Shown piece by piece: positions 53,726 through 63,379 of a stretch of DNA of 64,000 bases. The stretch's first letter is position 1, and the number at the start of each line of letters is the position of its first letter. Below the pieces are notes generated by a model. That model made no database searches, was not told where the DNA came from, and was given only the letters and a program-made list of their open reading frames with translations. Origin of the DNA: Pasteurellaceae bacterium Orientalotternb1 (lineage in GTDB: Bacteria > Pseudomonadota > Gammaproteobacteria > Enterobacterales > Pasteurellaceae); NCBI GenBank assembly GCA_011455275.1, contig CP015028.1, forward strand, positions 1,710,911-1,774,910, read 5' to 3'. The position numbers and the translations under genes were made by a program.

Positions 53726-55015
53726 TTATTGTTTAGTCAAGTACGGTGACCAAGCAGGGAATTTATATTGTCCCCCTGCTCCCGGCAAGTTAGCTTTGAA
53801 ACGGCCATCTGCGGACACCAATTGTAACACTTTGCTCACACCTTTGGTAGAGCTGTAAATAACCATAGTTCCATTTGGTGAGATACTTGGACTTTCGTCT
53901 AAAAACGTAGAACTTAATACTTCTGTACTGCCTGAAGTCAGATCACGTTTTACAATTTTATCGCCTGAAACCATAATTAAATTCTTACCATCTGCGGAAA
54001 TTTTTCCGCTTCCATTACCACCGATAAGGCTTGCACCACCACCATTTGCACTCATTTGATAAACTTGTGGTGAGCCTGCTCTATCCGAAGTAAATAAAAT
54101 ATAACCGCCATCTGGCGACCAGCTTGGTTCAGTATTATTGCCTGCACCACTGGTTAATTGACGAGGTGTACCACCCGATGCCCCTGTTACATAAATGTTC
54201 AATACACCATCTTGGTTAGATGCAAATGCTACTCGGGAGCCGTCTGGTGAGAAAGATGGTGCACCGTTATGCCCTTTCAATGCACCAATAATTTTACGAG
54301 CTCCTGAACGTAGATCATGTACAACCACTTGAGATTTTTTATTTTCAAATGTTACATACGCTAATTTTGAACCATCTGGAGACCATTCTGGCGACATCAA
54401 TGGCTCTTTACTTCTCACTACAGTAAATGCATTAAAGCCATCATAATCCGCAACACGTAATTCGTAAGAAGCTGCTCCACGTTGCACAACATAAGCAATT
54501 TTAGTTCTAAAAGCACCACGAATTTGCGTGATTTTTTCAAAGACCTGATCACTAACGGTATGAGCCCCCAAACGAATTTGAGCCGCTGGAACGTTAAAAG
54601 AGCCTTGGGCTACAACACTTCCCGCTACGCCAGAAACTCCAAGTACATCCACCAACTGATATGCTACATTATACCCATTAGCCGCAGAAGATACTTGTCC
54701 AACCACCACATTTTGAACTCCTAGAACAGACCACTGATCTGGCACGACTTCACTTGCCGAGCTTGGCTGGCTTGGCATTTTATCTGCTGCTATTGGAACA
54801 AATTTACCACTATTACGCAAATCATCGGAAATAATTTGAGCAACATTTTCTGGTACAGAACCATTAGTTTTAAATGGTACAACCGCAATCGGTTGAGCGA
54901 ACTCATTACCACTGCTATCAACAACAATTTCAAATTCTGTATTTGCTTTCACCAAAGAAGCAAACATTAGTAATAATGTTATTGATAGCCCCACGAAATG
55001 TGAGAATCTTTTCAT
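53726..55015 (-). CDS. tolB: Tol-Pal system periplasmic protein TolB
   Basis: 429 residues (E. coli 430). Signal peptide of about 24 residues (ending KANTEF), an N-terminal domain ([19 protein letters not shown]), and a six-bladed beta-propeller with repeated WSPDGS / FSPDGS / WSPDGG motifs near 207, 250 and 297 and [10 protein letters not shown] near 370. It binds Pal and links to TolA. Lies 19 bp before pal and 24 bp after tolA. Confidence 0.98.
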   Translation of the reverse strand: MKRFSHFVGLSITLLLMFASLVKANTEFEIVVDSSGNEFAQPIAVVPFKTNGSVPENVAQIISDDLRNSGKFVPIAADKMPSQPSSASEVVPDQWSVLGVQNVVVGQVSSAANGYNVAYQLVDVLGVSGVAGSVVAQGSFNVPAAQIRLGAHTVSDQVFEKITQIRGAFRTKIAYVVQRGAASYELRVADYDGFNAFTVVRSKEPLMSPEWSPDGSKLAYVTFENKKSQVVVHDLRSGARKIIGALKGHNGAPSFSPDGSRVAFASNQDGVLNIYVTGASGGTPRQLTSGAGNNTEPSWSPDGGYILFTSDRAGSPQVYQMSANGGGASLIGGNGSGKISADGKNLIMVSGDKIVKRDLTSGSTEVLSSTFLDESPSISPNGTMVIYSSTKGVSKVLQLVSADGRFKANLPGAGGQYKFPAWSPYLTKQ

Positions 55016-55039
55016 TTTAAATTCCTTATACTGTGTGAA

Positions 55040-56347
55040 TTATCTCATAAAGCTAGCGTCAAATTTAATAATTGATACTTTCACTACATCATAAACATTA
55101 TCTGCTGGCTTAGGTAATTTTGGGGTTCTTGCTAATGCACTCAATGCTGATGCACAAACATCATCATCTCCTGAAATTTTTTCATATTTTATGACTGTAC
55201 CATCCATAGCAATATTCACTCGAATTCTGCAAGCTTTATTACCAATATTTGGGTAGTTAAATTTAGGCTTTAATACAGCTCTAACTTGAGCAGCATAGGG
55301 ATTTCCATTTGCTGTTCCCTGCCCCAAACCTTTAGTTCCACCTGAACCTTGTGAACCAGCAGTATTTTGATTGCCGCCTTTACTTGAACCGCCACCGATG
55401 TCTCCGCCATTCATGAAATCATCGAGTGCTTTATTATTTTTAGCTTGTTGATCAGCTTTTGCTTTAGCATCAGCTGCCGCTTTTGCTTCTTTTTCTGCTT
55501 TTAATTTCGCTTCTTTTTCCGCTTTTGCTTTAGCTTCTTTCTCTGCTTTTAGCTTTGCCTCTTTTTCCGCTTTTGCTTTAGCTTCTTTCTCTGCTTTTAG
55601 CTTTGCCTCTTTTTCCGCTTTTGCTTTAGCTTCTTTCTCTGCTCTTAGCTTTGCCTCTTTTTCCGCTTTCTCTTTCGCTTCTCTTTCAGCCTGAGCTTTT
55701 GCTTCCTGTTCAGCTTTTTCTTTAGCGTCCTTCTCTGCTTTTGCTTTGGCTTCCGCCGCTAACCTTTTTTGCTCTTCAAGCTGCTTCTGTTTTTCTGCCT
55801 CTTTTGCTTTACGTTCTTCTTCAGCTTGTTTTGCTGCAGCTTCTAAACGTTTTGCTTCTGCTTCCGCTTTCAATCTAGCTGCTTCTGCTGCTTTCTTGCG
55901 AGTTTCTGCTTCCTGTTTTTTCAACAGCTCTTGTTTGGCAATTTCTTGCTGCTGCTTTAATTCTTCTTGCTGACGTTGTTGCTCTTCTTGTTTGCGCTTT
56001 TGTTCTTCTAATTTTTGTTGTTGAGCAATTGCTAAAGCTTTTTCTTTTTCAACATCTTCAGTTGGATTATCTTTAGCTAAGTCTTCTTTGACCAGTTGTT
56101 CTTTTGGTTCAGTTTTAGCTGTTTTTTCGCTCTGTTTTTGGGCAAGAATTTGTCCATACTCTGCAGCAACCTGTCCTGTGTCGACCATCACTGCATCAAG
56201 AGTGTCTGTATCACCGCCACTTCCACCTGCGGCTGGTTGAATCATATTTGTAAATAGAGAGCCTAAAACTAACAGCCCACTCAACAATAAGTGCAAAATG
56301 ATCGAGACAATGATGGCAAGTTCTAGTCTATCGTTATTCGCTTTCAC
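55040..56347 (-). CDS. tolA: Tol-Pal system protein TolA
   Basis: 435 residues. One N-terminal membrane helix (LAIIVSIILHLLLSGLLVLG), a long highly charged helical domain II (about 70-310, Ala/Lys/Glu/Gln repeats) spanning the periplasm, and a C-terminal domain III from about 345 (Y-A-A-Q-V-R-A-V-L-K-P-K-F; C-R-I-R-V-N-I-A-M-D-G; and a second Cys near D-D-V-C-A for a disulfide). It transmits proton-motive force from TolQR to TolB-Pal. It contains a 48-bp tandem repeat. Confidence 0.97.
   Translation of the reverse strand: MKANNDRLELAIIVSIILHLLLSGLLVLGSLFTNMIQPAAGGSGGDTDTLDAVMVDTGQVAAEYGQILAQKQSEKTAKTEPKEQLVKEDLAKDNPTEDVEKEKALAIAQQQKLEEQKRKQEEQQRQQEELKQQQEIAKQELLKKQEAETRKKAAEAARLKAEAEAKRLEAAAKQAEEERKAKEAEKQKQLEEQKRLAAEAKAKAEKDAKEKAEQEAKAQAEREAKEKAEKEAKLRAEKEAKAKAEKEAKLKAEKEAKAKAEKEAKLKAEKEAKAKAEKEAKLKAEKEAKAAADAKAKADQQAKNNKALDDFMNGGDIGGGSSKGGNQNTAGSQGSGGTKGLGQGTANGNPYAAQVRAVLKPKFNYPNIGNKACRIRVNIAMDGTVIKYEKISGDDDVCASALSALARTPKLPKPADNVYDVVKVSIIKFDASFMR
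55486..55677 (-). repeat. 48-bp tandem repeats in tolA, about four units
   Basis: Each unit encodes KAEKEAKLKAEKEAKA (one copy has LRA). The two inner units are almost identical in DNA; the outer two carry several substitutions. Repeat number is likely to vary between strains and changes the length of the periplasmic rod without breaking the frame. Confidence 0.88.
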
Positions 56348-56359
56348 AGACTATCCTTG

Positions 56360-56800
56360 CTATTTGCCTTGAGTCATTAAACCAACCGATTTAATGCCTG
56401 CATCCTTGAGTAATGAAATACCTTTCATCACTTCTTCATAAGGTACATCTTTACCGCCAGCAACCAAAAAGAGCGTATTATTATCTTGCTGAAAAGCATT
56501 ACCTGCCTGAGCAACAACATCTTGCTCGGTTAGATTTTCAACATTATTCACTTGCACATAGTTTCCGTCAATTTTTAGCTTAAACTGATCTACACCCGAA
56601 ATTTCTAAAATGACAGGCGTTTTATCTTCATTTGATACTGATTGACTATGACGTTCTTCTGGCAAATCGACTTCTACACTTTGGCTGATAATTGGTGCAG
56701 TAGCCATGAAAATCAATAAAAGCACCAATAGCACATCTAAAAATGGCACGATATTAATTTCAGATTTAATGTCATTACGTTTACGGCGACGGTAAGACAT
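56360..56800 (-). CDS. tolR: Tol-Pal system protein TolR
   Basis: 146 residues. One N-terminal membrane helix (IVPFLDVLLVLLLIFMATAP) carrying the essential Asp (D23-like, in FLDVLL), then a periplasmic dimerisation domain (V-E-V-D-L-P-E near 44). ExbD/TolR family. Couples the proton-motive force with TolQ. 12 bp before tolA, 74 bp after tolQ, that spacer holding an uptake sequence. Confidence 0.97.
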   Translation of the reverse strand: MSYRRRKRNDIKSEINIVPFLDVLLVLLLIFMATAPIISQSVEVDLPEERHSQSVSNEDKTPVILEISGVDQFKLKIDGNYVQVNNVENLTEQDVVAQAGNAFQQDNNTLFLVAGGKDVPYEEVMKGISLLKDAGIKSVGLMTQGK

Positions 56801-56874
56801 ATTTTCCTCTTATATTCAGTTTACTATTCTGACACGACAAGCGGTCAGATTCTCTAAAAGTTTTGCAAATTATT

Positions 56875-57576
56875 CTATCTTTTTGCAAAGGCTTGACGAT
56901 GTAAAATAGAAGTGAATTCATCAATGAAGTTCACATAGTTTTGTTCTAATTTAGCGACTTGCAAATTTAAACGGTTATATGCCATTACCGCAGGGATTGC
57001 GGCAAATAGACCAATTGCAGTGGCAATTAATGCTTCAGCAATACCTGGTGCAACTGATTGTAGGGTTGCTTGTTTTACTGCACTCAATCCCATAAAGGAG
57101 TGCATAATTCCCCATACTGTGCCAAATAAGCCGATATAAGGGCTAATTGAGCCAACCGTACCTAAAAACGGAATATAATTTCCGACACTTTCCAACTCTC
57201 GGTTCAAGGCAAGATTCATCGCTCGGCTTGAACCTTGAATAATAAATTCTGGAGCATCGGAGTTAACTTGTTGAAGACGGTTATACTCTTTAAAACCAAC
57301 ATAGAAGATCTGCTCTGCACCACTTAATCCATCACGACGATTTTCTAAACCTTCATGTAAACGGTGTAAATCTTCACCTGACCAAAAACGATCTTCAAAT
57401 GCCAAAGACTCTTTTTTTGCTTGAGCAATCACTCGACTGCGTTGAATGATAATCGCCCAAGATAATACGGAAAAAATAATTAAAATAAGCATCACGATTT
57501 TCACCACGATGCTTGCTTCTAAAAAGAGCGAAACTAAATTAAATCCTGTTGATTCGATTGGCATTGAAAACTCCAA
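56875..57576 (-). CDS. tolQ: Tol-Pal system protein TolQ
   Basis: 233 residues (E. coli 230). Three membrane helices near 20-40, 140-165 and 175-195. [27 protein letters not shown] near 140-167 and [21 protein letters not shown] near 178-198 are the MotA/TolQ/ExbB channel signature. With TolR it forms the proton channel that drives TolA. Confidence 0.98.
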   Translation of the reverse strand: MEFSMPIESTGFNLVSLFLEASIVVKIVMLILIIFSVLSWAIIIQRSRVIAQAKKESLAFEDRFWSGEDLHRLHEGLENRRDGLSGAEQIFYVGFKEYNRLQQVNSDAPEFIIQGSSRAMNLALNRELESVGNYIPFLGTVGSISPYIGLFGTVWGIMHSFMGLSAVKQATLQSVAPGIAEALIATAIGLFAAIPAVMAYNRLNLQVAKLEQNYVNFIDEFTSILHRQAFAKR

Positions 57577-57597
57577 TATTGTAAAATTTTTAGAAAA

Positions 57598-57999
57598 TCA
57601 GACCGCTTGTAGTGCTTGATAAATCACTGGCGGAATGGCTATTGGTTTCATTTTAGCTAAATCCACACTTGCCACGACCACTTTCGCTGAACAGAGACAG
57701 ATATTTTCTCGCCATAAATGCTGTTCAAAAACAATGGACGCTTTTTTAATTTCGTGGACAATTGTTTCAACGGAGAGTAAATCGTCCAAACGAGCAGGCT
57801 GTTTATAGTCAATTTCGAGTTTTTTGACCACAAATGCGAAATTCTGTTCCAATAAAGTTTGCTGAGAAAATGAGAGCGTTCGTAAGCATTCTGTTCTTGC
57901 TCTCTCGAAAAAATTTAGGTATTGAGCGTGGTAAACCACCCCTCCTGCATCTGTATTTTCGTAATATACTCGAATTGGAAAGTTCATTCTCACCGCCAT
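57598..57999 (-). CDS. ybgC: Tol-Pal-associated acyl-CoA thioesterase YbgC
   Basis: 133 residues; hotdog fold. The N-terminal segment reads P-I-R-V-Y-Y-E-N-T-D-A-G-G-V-V-Y-H-A-Q-Y-L near 8-28, with the catalytic Asp in DAGG and the HAQYLNFFERART motif, then P-A-R-L-D-D-L-L near 67. It is the usual first gene of the tol operon. ATG 57999 is taken, though ATG 57987 (MNFPIRVYYE, with GGTGAG before it) is a good alternative. A cyd-side terminator lies just upstream, so a tol promoter must be very close or inside the leader. Confidence 0.95.
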   Translation of the reverse strand: MAVRMNFPIRVYYENTDAGGVVYHAQYLNFFERARTECLRTLSFSQQTLLEQNFAFVVKKLEIDYKQPARLDDLLSVETIVHEIKKASIVFEQHLWRENICLCSAKVVVASVDLAKMKPIAIPPVIYQALQAV

Positions 58000-58010
58000 T
58001 TTCCAGCCAT

Positions 58011-58034
58011 AAAAAAACGCCTAAAAACTAGGCG
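58011..58034 (-). terminator. Intrinsic terminator between the cyd operon and ybgC
   Basis: CGCCTA-GTTTT-TAGGCG on the minus strand, then TTTTTTTATGG. It stops cydABX-ybgE transcripts only about 12 bp before the first ybgC start codon. Confidence 0.9.
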
Positions 58035-58132
58035 ATCAAGGCTTCTTATTGTAGAGAGAGAAAATTCTTTGTGCAAGCCCTTTCCTACTTTGGTGTGTAA
58101 AAATAGTTAGGGCTTGAAGGAAAATTCACGGT

Positions 58133-58420
58133 TTAATTTAAAACAATGTAAAGAAAGGCAGGTATAGTAATGAGATAACCTGTTATGGGTAAAAAAATCA
58201 ATTTAAAAGCCGCTGATTTAATTTCAAATCCAATACCATGAATCCATAAAATAGCCATTCCATAAAAGACTAGAATCGCCAAATAAGGAATATTTCCACC
58301 GAAATGTTGTGCAAATGTGAATGAATTCATCAAAATGGCAGCAAACATTGCAGTTGCTAGGATAAAAGAAAGGGCTTTTAGCCAGCCCTTTCTTGTTACA
58401 TTATAGAGTGAGTTAATCAT
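58133..58420 (-). CDS. ybgE: Cyd operon protein YbgE
   Basis: 95 residues with three membrane helices (near 15-35, 43-62, 72-92). It has K-G-W-L-K-A-L-S-F and I-H-G-I-G-F, matching the E. coli YbgE pattern R-x-L-R-A-L-S-F and I-H-G-V-G-F. Encoded right after cydX (2 bp apart), on the same strand. Its exact role with cytochrome bd is unsettled. Confidence 0.9.
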   Translation of the reverse strand: MINSLYNVTRKGWLKALSFILATAMFAAILMNSFTFAQHFGGNIPYLAILVFYGMAILWIHGIGFEIKSAAFKLIFLPITGYLITIPAFLYIVLN

Positions 58421-58422
58421 AC

Positions 58423-58521
58423 TTACTCGTCAAATTTACCTGTTTTTTCAATACTGATAGTAATTACCGTTGCAAACAGAATGGCAAGCAGAACGCCTAA
58501 TACCCAAGTTACATAAAACAT
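58423..58521 (-). CDS. cydX: Cytochrome bd-I subunit CydX
   Basis: A 32-residue gene: ATG 58521, stop TAA 58423, with GGAGAACAACT just upstream. It encodes MFYVTWVLGVLLAILFA..., one membrane helix near 4-25, and ends TGKFDE. E. coli CydX (M-W-Y-F-A-W-I-L-G-T-L-L-A) has the same W-x-L-G-x-L-L-A core. It stabilises the heme environment of the bd oxidase. It fits between cydB (12 bp upstream) and ybgE (2 bp downstream). Confidence 0.93.
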   Translation of the reverse strand: MFYVTWVLGVLLAILFATVITISIEKTGKFDE

Positions 58522-58532
58522 AGTTGTTCTCC

Positions 58533-59681
58533 TTAGTATAAACTTGCATTGTTGTTTTCAATGTATTTGGCATCAAGACGACCATACATCTTAATGTAAC
58601 TCCAAACAGTATACGCAAGAACAAGTGGTACAAAAATACAAGCAACGATAAACATAACGCCAAGTGTGTTATGACTCGCAGTTGCATCCCACATAGTCAA
58701 ACTCATTTCTGGATGAGTAATTGACGGCATTACAAATGGGAACATTGACACACCTGCAGTTAAGATGATTCCTGCTTGCATGAGTGATGAAGCGAAGAAT
58801 GCTAAGCCACCATTGTTTGCTTTTGATGCAACCACCGTAAGAACAGCCCCTGCTACTGCTAATGCAGGAACAACAAATAGAATTGGCATTTCAAAATAGT
58901 TTTTGAACCAAGCACTTTGTTCTAATACAACGGTTTTATTTGAAATAGTTGACGCTGCGTTGTGATCCATTGTGCTAGTAATGACAAAACCATCTTTAAA
59001 GTATAGCCATACACCAGCAAGTAAGAATGCCCCTAATGCCACTAAAGCAGTTACTTGAGCAATATTTCTTACACGATTACGTAACTCACCAGTAGTTTTC
59101 ATTTGTAACCATGTTGCACCTTGAGTAGTTAGCATCATTAAACTCACCACACCGCAAAGCAATGCAAATGGATTTAATAAACCTAACAATTTCCAAAGAG
59201 TTGAACCTTCATAAGTCACTTGGTTAATTTCATTGAAATGGAATGGTACGCCTTGTAATAAGTTACCAAATGCCACGCCAAAAATTAATGACGGAACGAA
59301 GCCACCAATAAATAAGCCCCAGTCCCAAGCATTACGCCATTTTTGATCATCAATTTTTGCACGATATTCAAAACCTACTGGACGGAAGAATAACGCAGCT
59401 AAAACTAAAATCATGGCTAAGAAAAAGCCTGAGAATGATGTTGCGTAAACCGTTGGCCACGCAGCAAAGATTGCACCACCTGCGGTTAATAACCAAACTT
59501 GGTTACCATCCCAGTGCGGTGCGATTGAGTTAATCATGACACGACGCTCAACATTGCTCTTGCCAACCACTGGTAATAGGGTTAATACCCCCATATCAAA
59601 ACCATCAGTGACAGCAAAACCAATTAATAACACGCCGATTAAGATCCACCAAATAAAGCGTAAAACTTCATAATCTAACAT
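58533..59681 (-). CDS. cydB: Cytochrome bd ubiquinol oxidase subunit II
   Basis: 382 residues (E. coli 379) with about eight membrane helices. It shows L-R-F-I-W-W-I-L-I-G-V-L-L-I-G-F-A-V-T-D-G-F-D-M-G near 5-28, P-H-W-D-G-N-Q-V-W-L-L near 54, and F-R-P-V-G-F-E-Y-R near 99. It partners CydA in a high-affinity quinol oxidase. Starts 13 bp after cydA. Confidence 0.98.
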   Translation of the reverse strand: MLDYEVLRFIWWILIGVLLIGFAVTDGFDMGVLTLLPVVGKSNVERRVMINSIAPHWDGNQVWLLTAGGAIFAAWPTVYATSFSGFFLAMILVLAALFFRPVGFEYRAKIDDQKWRNAWDWGLFIGGFVPSLIFGVAFGNLLQGVPFHFNEINQVTYEGSTLWKLLGLLNPFALLCGVVSLMMLTTQGATWLQMKTTGELRNRVRNIAQVTALVALGAFLLAGVWLYFKDGFVITSTMDHNAASTISNKTVVLEQSAWFKNYFEMPILFVVPALAVAGAVLTVVASKANNGGLAFFASSLMQAGIILTAGVSMFPFVMPSITHPEMSLTMWDATASHNTLGVMFIVACIFVPLVLAYTVWSYIKMYGRLDAKYIENNNASLY

Positions 59682-59694
59682 AGTTTACCCCTAC

Positions 59695-61245
59695 TTATTT
59701 CGCAGATTGCTCAAAGTGGTAACGACCTGTTTTTAATGCACTTGGACCTAAACGACCATATTTGAACATTAAATACATTTCAACAACCAAGAACAATGTG
59801 TACAAGCCACATAATAAGCCGATTGCAATCCATAAATCAGCTGTGGTTAATGCTGAGTTACTCACACCTGTTGGTAACACATTATAGACTGCCCATGGTT
59901 GACGACCATATTCTGCTAAGAACCAGCCACTTTCAATTGCAATCCAAGGAAGTGGAATACCCCATAATAATGCTTTAAGCAATAATGGCTTTGACCCCAC
60001 CGTACCACGCATATTTTGAATAAACGCAGCACCAATGAGAAGAAGCATTAAACCACCCGCTGCCATCATGATACGGAATGCCCAGAAAGTTGGACCTACA
60101 TTTGGAATTGTATCCGCAGCTGCTTTCTTAATTTGTTCTTCAGTTGCATCAACGACTTTATCCGTATAAGGTTTTAATAATAAACCAAAACCAAGATCAT
60201 GCTGAACTGCTTTGAACGCCTCTTTGTCTTCCGCAGTATAGTTGCCTGAACGAAGCTTCTCTAACAAACCGTAAGCAACAATACCGTTACGCACACGCTG
60301 TTCATTTTCAACACGTAAGTCTTTCAAACCTTTGATTTCTGTATCCAGCGAGCGAGTTGCAATAATCCCTGCAGCATAAGGAATAGAAATAGCAAATTCG
60401 TTTTTCATTTCTGCAGTATTTGGCAGAACAACTGCGTTCCATGCTGCTGGAGCAGGGTGAGTTTCAAATTCACCTTCCATCGCAGCTAATTTTACAGGCT
60501 GAGCTCTACCAACTGTATAGCCAGATTCATCGCCCATAATAATGACTGAAATGATTGCAAATAAACCAAAACTTGCACCCACAGAGAATGAACGGCGAGC
60601 AAATCCTAAATCACGACCTTTTAAGATATAGTAAGCACTGATACCTAACACAAATACCGCCCCACAAGTATAACCAGCAGAAACAGTATGTAAGAATTTA
60701 GCTTGTGTAACAGGGTTTAGAACGAGCTCAGAGAAGCTAGACATTTCCATACGCATGGTTTCAAAGTTAAATTCAGAACCCACTGGGTTTTGCATCCAGC
60801 CGTTCGCAACTAAGATCCACAATGCGGAGAAGTTAGAACCAAAAGCAACTGCATAAGTTGCTAATAAGTGTTTTGCTTTTGACAAACGGTTCCAACCAAA
60901 GAAGAAAAGACCAATGAAAGTAGATTCTAAGAAGAACGCCATCAAGCCTTCAATTGCTAATGGGGCACCGAAGATATCACCAACATAGTGAGAATAATAT
61001 GACCAGTTAGTACCGAATTGGAATTCCATTGTAATCCCTGTCGTTACCCCTAGAGCAAAGTTAATACCGAATAACTTACCCCAGAACTTCGTCATATCCT
61101 TATACACTTCTTTACCCGTCGTTACATAAAGTGTTTCCATCACTACAAGAACGAAAGAAAGACCTAATGTCAACGGCACGAACAAGAAGTGGTAGAGAGC
61201 AGTTAATGCAAACTGCAATCGTGAGAGTTCAACAACGTCTAACAT
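59695..61245 (-). CDS. cydA: Cytochrome bd ubiquinol oxidase subunit I
   Basis: 516 residues (E. coli 522). Carries hemes b558, b595 and d. Seen: [13 protein letters not shown] near 7-19 (b595 His19), a Q-loop region near 250-330 that binds quinol, [13 protein letters not shown] near 438, and the Met/His ligands for b558 in the expected helices. Promoter region has an FNR-like site (61465-61478). First gene of cydABX-ybgE. Confidence 0.98.
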   Translation of the reverse strand: MLDVVELSRLQFALTALYHFLFVPLTLGLSFVLVVMETLYVTTGKEVYKDMTKFWGKLFGINFALGVTTGITMEFQFGTNWSYYSHYVGDIFGAPLAIEGLMAFFLESTFIGLFFFGWNRLSKAKHLLATYAVAFGSNFSALWILVANGWMQNPVGSEFNFETMRMEMSSFSELVLNPVTQAKFLHTVSAGYTCGAVFVLGISAYYILKGRDLGFARRSFSVGASFGLFAIISVIIMGDESGYTVGRAQPVKLAAMEGEFETHPAPAAWNAVVLPNTAEMKNEFAISIPYAAGIIATRSLDTEIKGLKDLRVENEQRVRNGIVAYGLLEKLRSGNYTAEDKEAFKAVQHDLGFGLLLKPYTDKVVDATEEQIKKAAADTIPNVGPTFWAFRIMMAAGGLMLLLIGAAFIQNMRGTVGSKPLLLKALLWGIPLPWIAIESGWFLAEYGRQPWAVYNVLPTGVSNSALTTADLWIAIGLLCGLYTLFLVVEMYLMFKYGRLGPSALKTGRYHFEQSAK

Positions 61246-61648
61246 CTCAAACCTCTTTTAATATTACAAGTTCGAATTATTGATTACAAAACCGTAATCA
61301 CCCAACAAAAATTGACCCTGCTTAACATTCTTTACAGAACTTTTTTACCAAGATCTCAGCAACTATTTTACCCGTAAATAGCAAAATTAAAAATAGCAAA
61401 ACCGTTACATTGATCACAAATTGCTGCGAAAATTTAAGACTTGTTAACGTTTATTTAATTAATTTTGACTTAAATCAACACCACAATGTTATGATAATGT
61501 AAATAAATGTTGTGTCGCATTCTACTGCTAATCTAGCCCTATGTAACGATATAGCAAATAACACGAATTTAAAAATATTTAATTGCCAGAATTAATCGAT
61601 TTGTTATACCATACTGACCTATTTGTAAAATCTTTCAAAGAACCTGTT
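61246..61648. other. Long divergent control region of cydA and the secreted-protein gene
   Basis: No gene is seen in these 403 bases. The part nearest cydA is A+T-rich. ATTAATTAAATAAA and GTTAAC-type runs on the minus strand near 61445-61465 resemble ArcA boxes. A TTGACTTAAATCAA box follows. The right half (61500-61648) shows no recognisable site beyond A+T-rich -10-like sequences for the rightward gene. Confidence 0.6.
61465..61478. promoter_or_regulatory. FNR-like box upstream of cydA
   Basis: TTGAC-TTAA-ATCAA differs at one position from the FNR consensus TTGAT-N4-ATCAA. It lies about 220 bp before the cydA start. cydAB is controlled by oxygen regulators in relatives. Confidence 0.7.
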
Positions 61649-61981
61649 ATGTTTAAGCACACAATCTCTTCTTTTTTTGCTGTTAGCTGTATGTTCGTAA
61701 ATGTAAATAGCTTCGCAGCAGACCTACAAACTTCTTCATTAAACATTGCAAAACCACAGACACCGAATAAATTGGCACAACCATGTCTGCAATTATTTAA
61801 AGAAGGTGATAAGCTAATTTCTGAAGCTGAAAAGCAACCAGGTACACACATCCAAGTGAAAAAGATGAAAGACAAACTGTCTTCTTCCAAACAAAAAATC
61901 TTAAAAATGGACAGAGAAATGCAGCAAAAAAGTTGCGATAAAGGTTTGATTGCACTTAATAATTTGAAACAAAAATATTAA
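61649..61981 (+). CDS. Small secreted protein (Pasteurellaceae type, possibly DUF5339)
   Basis: 110 residues from ATG 61649 (MFKHTISSFFAVSCMFV), with a signal peptide ending near NSFAAD. A longer in-frame start would add 22 residues before the signal and is less likely. The mature part has P-C-L-Q-L-F-K near 47, E-K-Q-P-G-T-H-I-Q, K-M-K-D-K-L and a second Cys in Q-K-S-C-D-K-G-L, an all-helical two-cysteine protein as seen in small Pasteurellaceae periplasmic families. I assign DUF5339 tentatively. Function unknown. Confidence 0.78.
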   Translation: MFKHTISSFFAVSCMFVNVNSFAADLQTSSLNIAKPQTPNKLAQPCLQLFKEGDKLISEAEKQPGTHIQVKKMKDKLSSSKQKILKMDREMQQKSCDKGLIALNNLKQKY

Positions 61982-62065
61982 ATAGAAATAGAAAACCAAG
62001 CAAATGCTTGTTTTTGATCGCTTACAAGCGGTCACTTCCGACAATTTTTTTGCAAATCGATCAAG

Positions 62066-62102
62066 AAATCCCACCTAACAATAGTTAGCGTGGGATTTTT
62101 TC
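62066..62102 (+). terminator. Strong terminator after the secreted-protein gene
   Basis: AAATCCCAC-CTAAC-AATA-GTTAG-C-GTGGGATTT, two stacked stems with one unpaired C, then TTTTTC. An uptake sequence precedes it (near 62024). It may also help stop hemY from the other side. Confidence 0.88.
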
Positions 62103-62129
62103 ATAGAAAACTAGAATTTTCTCTTAACA

Positions 62130-63368
62130 CTAAGAATTCGGTAATAGCAGAACAGAAGGTTCTTTGGCTTCCATTTTCACTTCTTTTAAATTCTCTGTAC
62201 GAATGGTTGCAATGAGTGCTGAATCGTGCAATTGTTCAGCAACATAAAGTGCCATTATTCGATCATTTGAAGTACATTCTTGGTGTTCAAGCAACTGTAC
62301 AAAGTAAGGTTTTGCTTTATCAAACACCCCTTCTCTTGCATAAATGTACCCCAAAGCTCGAGCGTAATCATCACTATAGTGTGTTTCTGCTTGAGTATAA
62401 CGCTTCGCCAGCACTTTCAATAGTTTGCTATTTTCATCCGTTTGTAAACGAGTTAATTCATTAAATAGACCTTGCAATTGCTCGTCTTGGAATTTTTTAA
62501 CCGTTTCCAAAGCAACATCTGCAGCAGATTGATGATCTTCGCTGTCAAGTAAACGTTTAACCAATGCGGTTCTAACATACACTGAACGGCGACGGCGACT
62601 TGATTGATTTTCCCACCAATTTAGTAGTCCTTCTTGCCCTTCATCTGCCATCACTTCATCTAATAAGCCGTCATCAACTTGCTGTTCTAAACGCTCATAC
62701 TCTTCTGCAGATAAGAAACTTCGCTTACCAATCTCCTCTAAAACATTATCTAACGCTTTATACGCTTTAGATTTTTGATAGATTTCGATTGCTAGACGTA
62801 GTGCATCAGCATTATGCGGTGCCAATACAAGTAAGCTATCTACCGCACTGCGAGCAGCTGGAATTTTACCTTGTTGTAACAATAAGCGAGTTCGGGCTAA
62901 TTCAACGGCGATATTGTTTGGACCCGCTAATTTTGCTGCTTCAATCAAATGCTTATTCGCTGCAAGATCGTCTCCACGTTGTTGTGCGGCTTCTGCAGCT
63001 TTAATAAAGTTAAGCACAGGTTCATCAGAATGTCTGGCATTCTTACTGATCAATTTTTCTGCTTTTGAGTAATCCCCTTCGGTCATTTTCATCAAACCTT
63101 CAAGAGTTTGCTTTTGTGCCGCTCTGCGTTTGCGATTTCCAAACCATTGATAAGAATCTCGACTCAAACGGCAAAAGCGGGTCACGATCCATTCTAAGCC
63201 ATAAACTATCGCCATCGATACTGCAAAGAGTATAACGAGCATCACAAGACTCATTTCATAGACCCGACTTGCCGTTTCAATCCGAACATAACCTTGGTTG
63301 CCTGCGATATAAGGGCCTAAAATCAATCCAGCAAGGACTAACAACATTAAAAAGAGAATACGTAACAT
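62130..63368 (-). CDS. hemY: HemY family tetratricopeptide membrane protein
   Basis: 412 residues (E. coli 398). Two N-terminal membrane helices (MLRILFLMLLVLAGLILG and EMSLVMLVILFAVSMAIVYG near 39-58), then a TPR-rich cytoplasmic or periplasmic domain: A-E-A-A-Q-Q-R-G-D-D near 127, G-K-I-P-A-A-R-S-A-V near 167, and G-Y-I-Y-A-R-E-G-V-F-D-K-A-K-P near 347. Linked to heme biosynthesis by operon (hemX-hemY) but not an enzyme. Starts 11 bp after hemX. Confidence 0.93.
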   Translation of the reverse strand: MLRILFLMLLVLAGLILGPYIAGNQGYVRIETASRVYEMSLVMLVILFAVSMAIVYGLEWIVTRFCRLSRDSYQWFGNRKRRAAQKQTLEGLMKMTEGDYSKAEKLISKNARHSDEPVLNFIKAAEAAQQRGDDLAANKHLIEAAKLAGPNNIAVELARTRLLLQQGKIPAARSAVDSLLVLAPHNADALRLAIEIYQKSKAYKALDNVLEEIGKRSFLSAEEYERLEQQVDDGLLDEVMADEGQEGLLNWWENQSSRRRRSVYVRTALVKRLLDSEDHQSAADVALETVKKFQDEQLQGLFNELTRLQTDENSKLLKVLAKRYTQAETHYSDDYARALGYIYAREGVFDKAKPYFVQLLEHQECTSNDRIMALYVAEQLHDSALIATIRTENLKEVKMEAKEPSVLLLPNS

Positions 63369-63379
63369 ACTAATTCCCC

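Noticed and set aside
55746..55973. Plus-strand Ser/Cys/Phe-rich frame opposite tolA
   Set aside because: A mirror of the Ala/Lys/Glu repeat codons of TolA domain II; no ribosome site.
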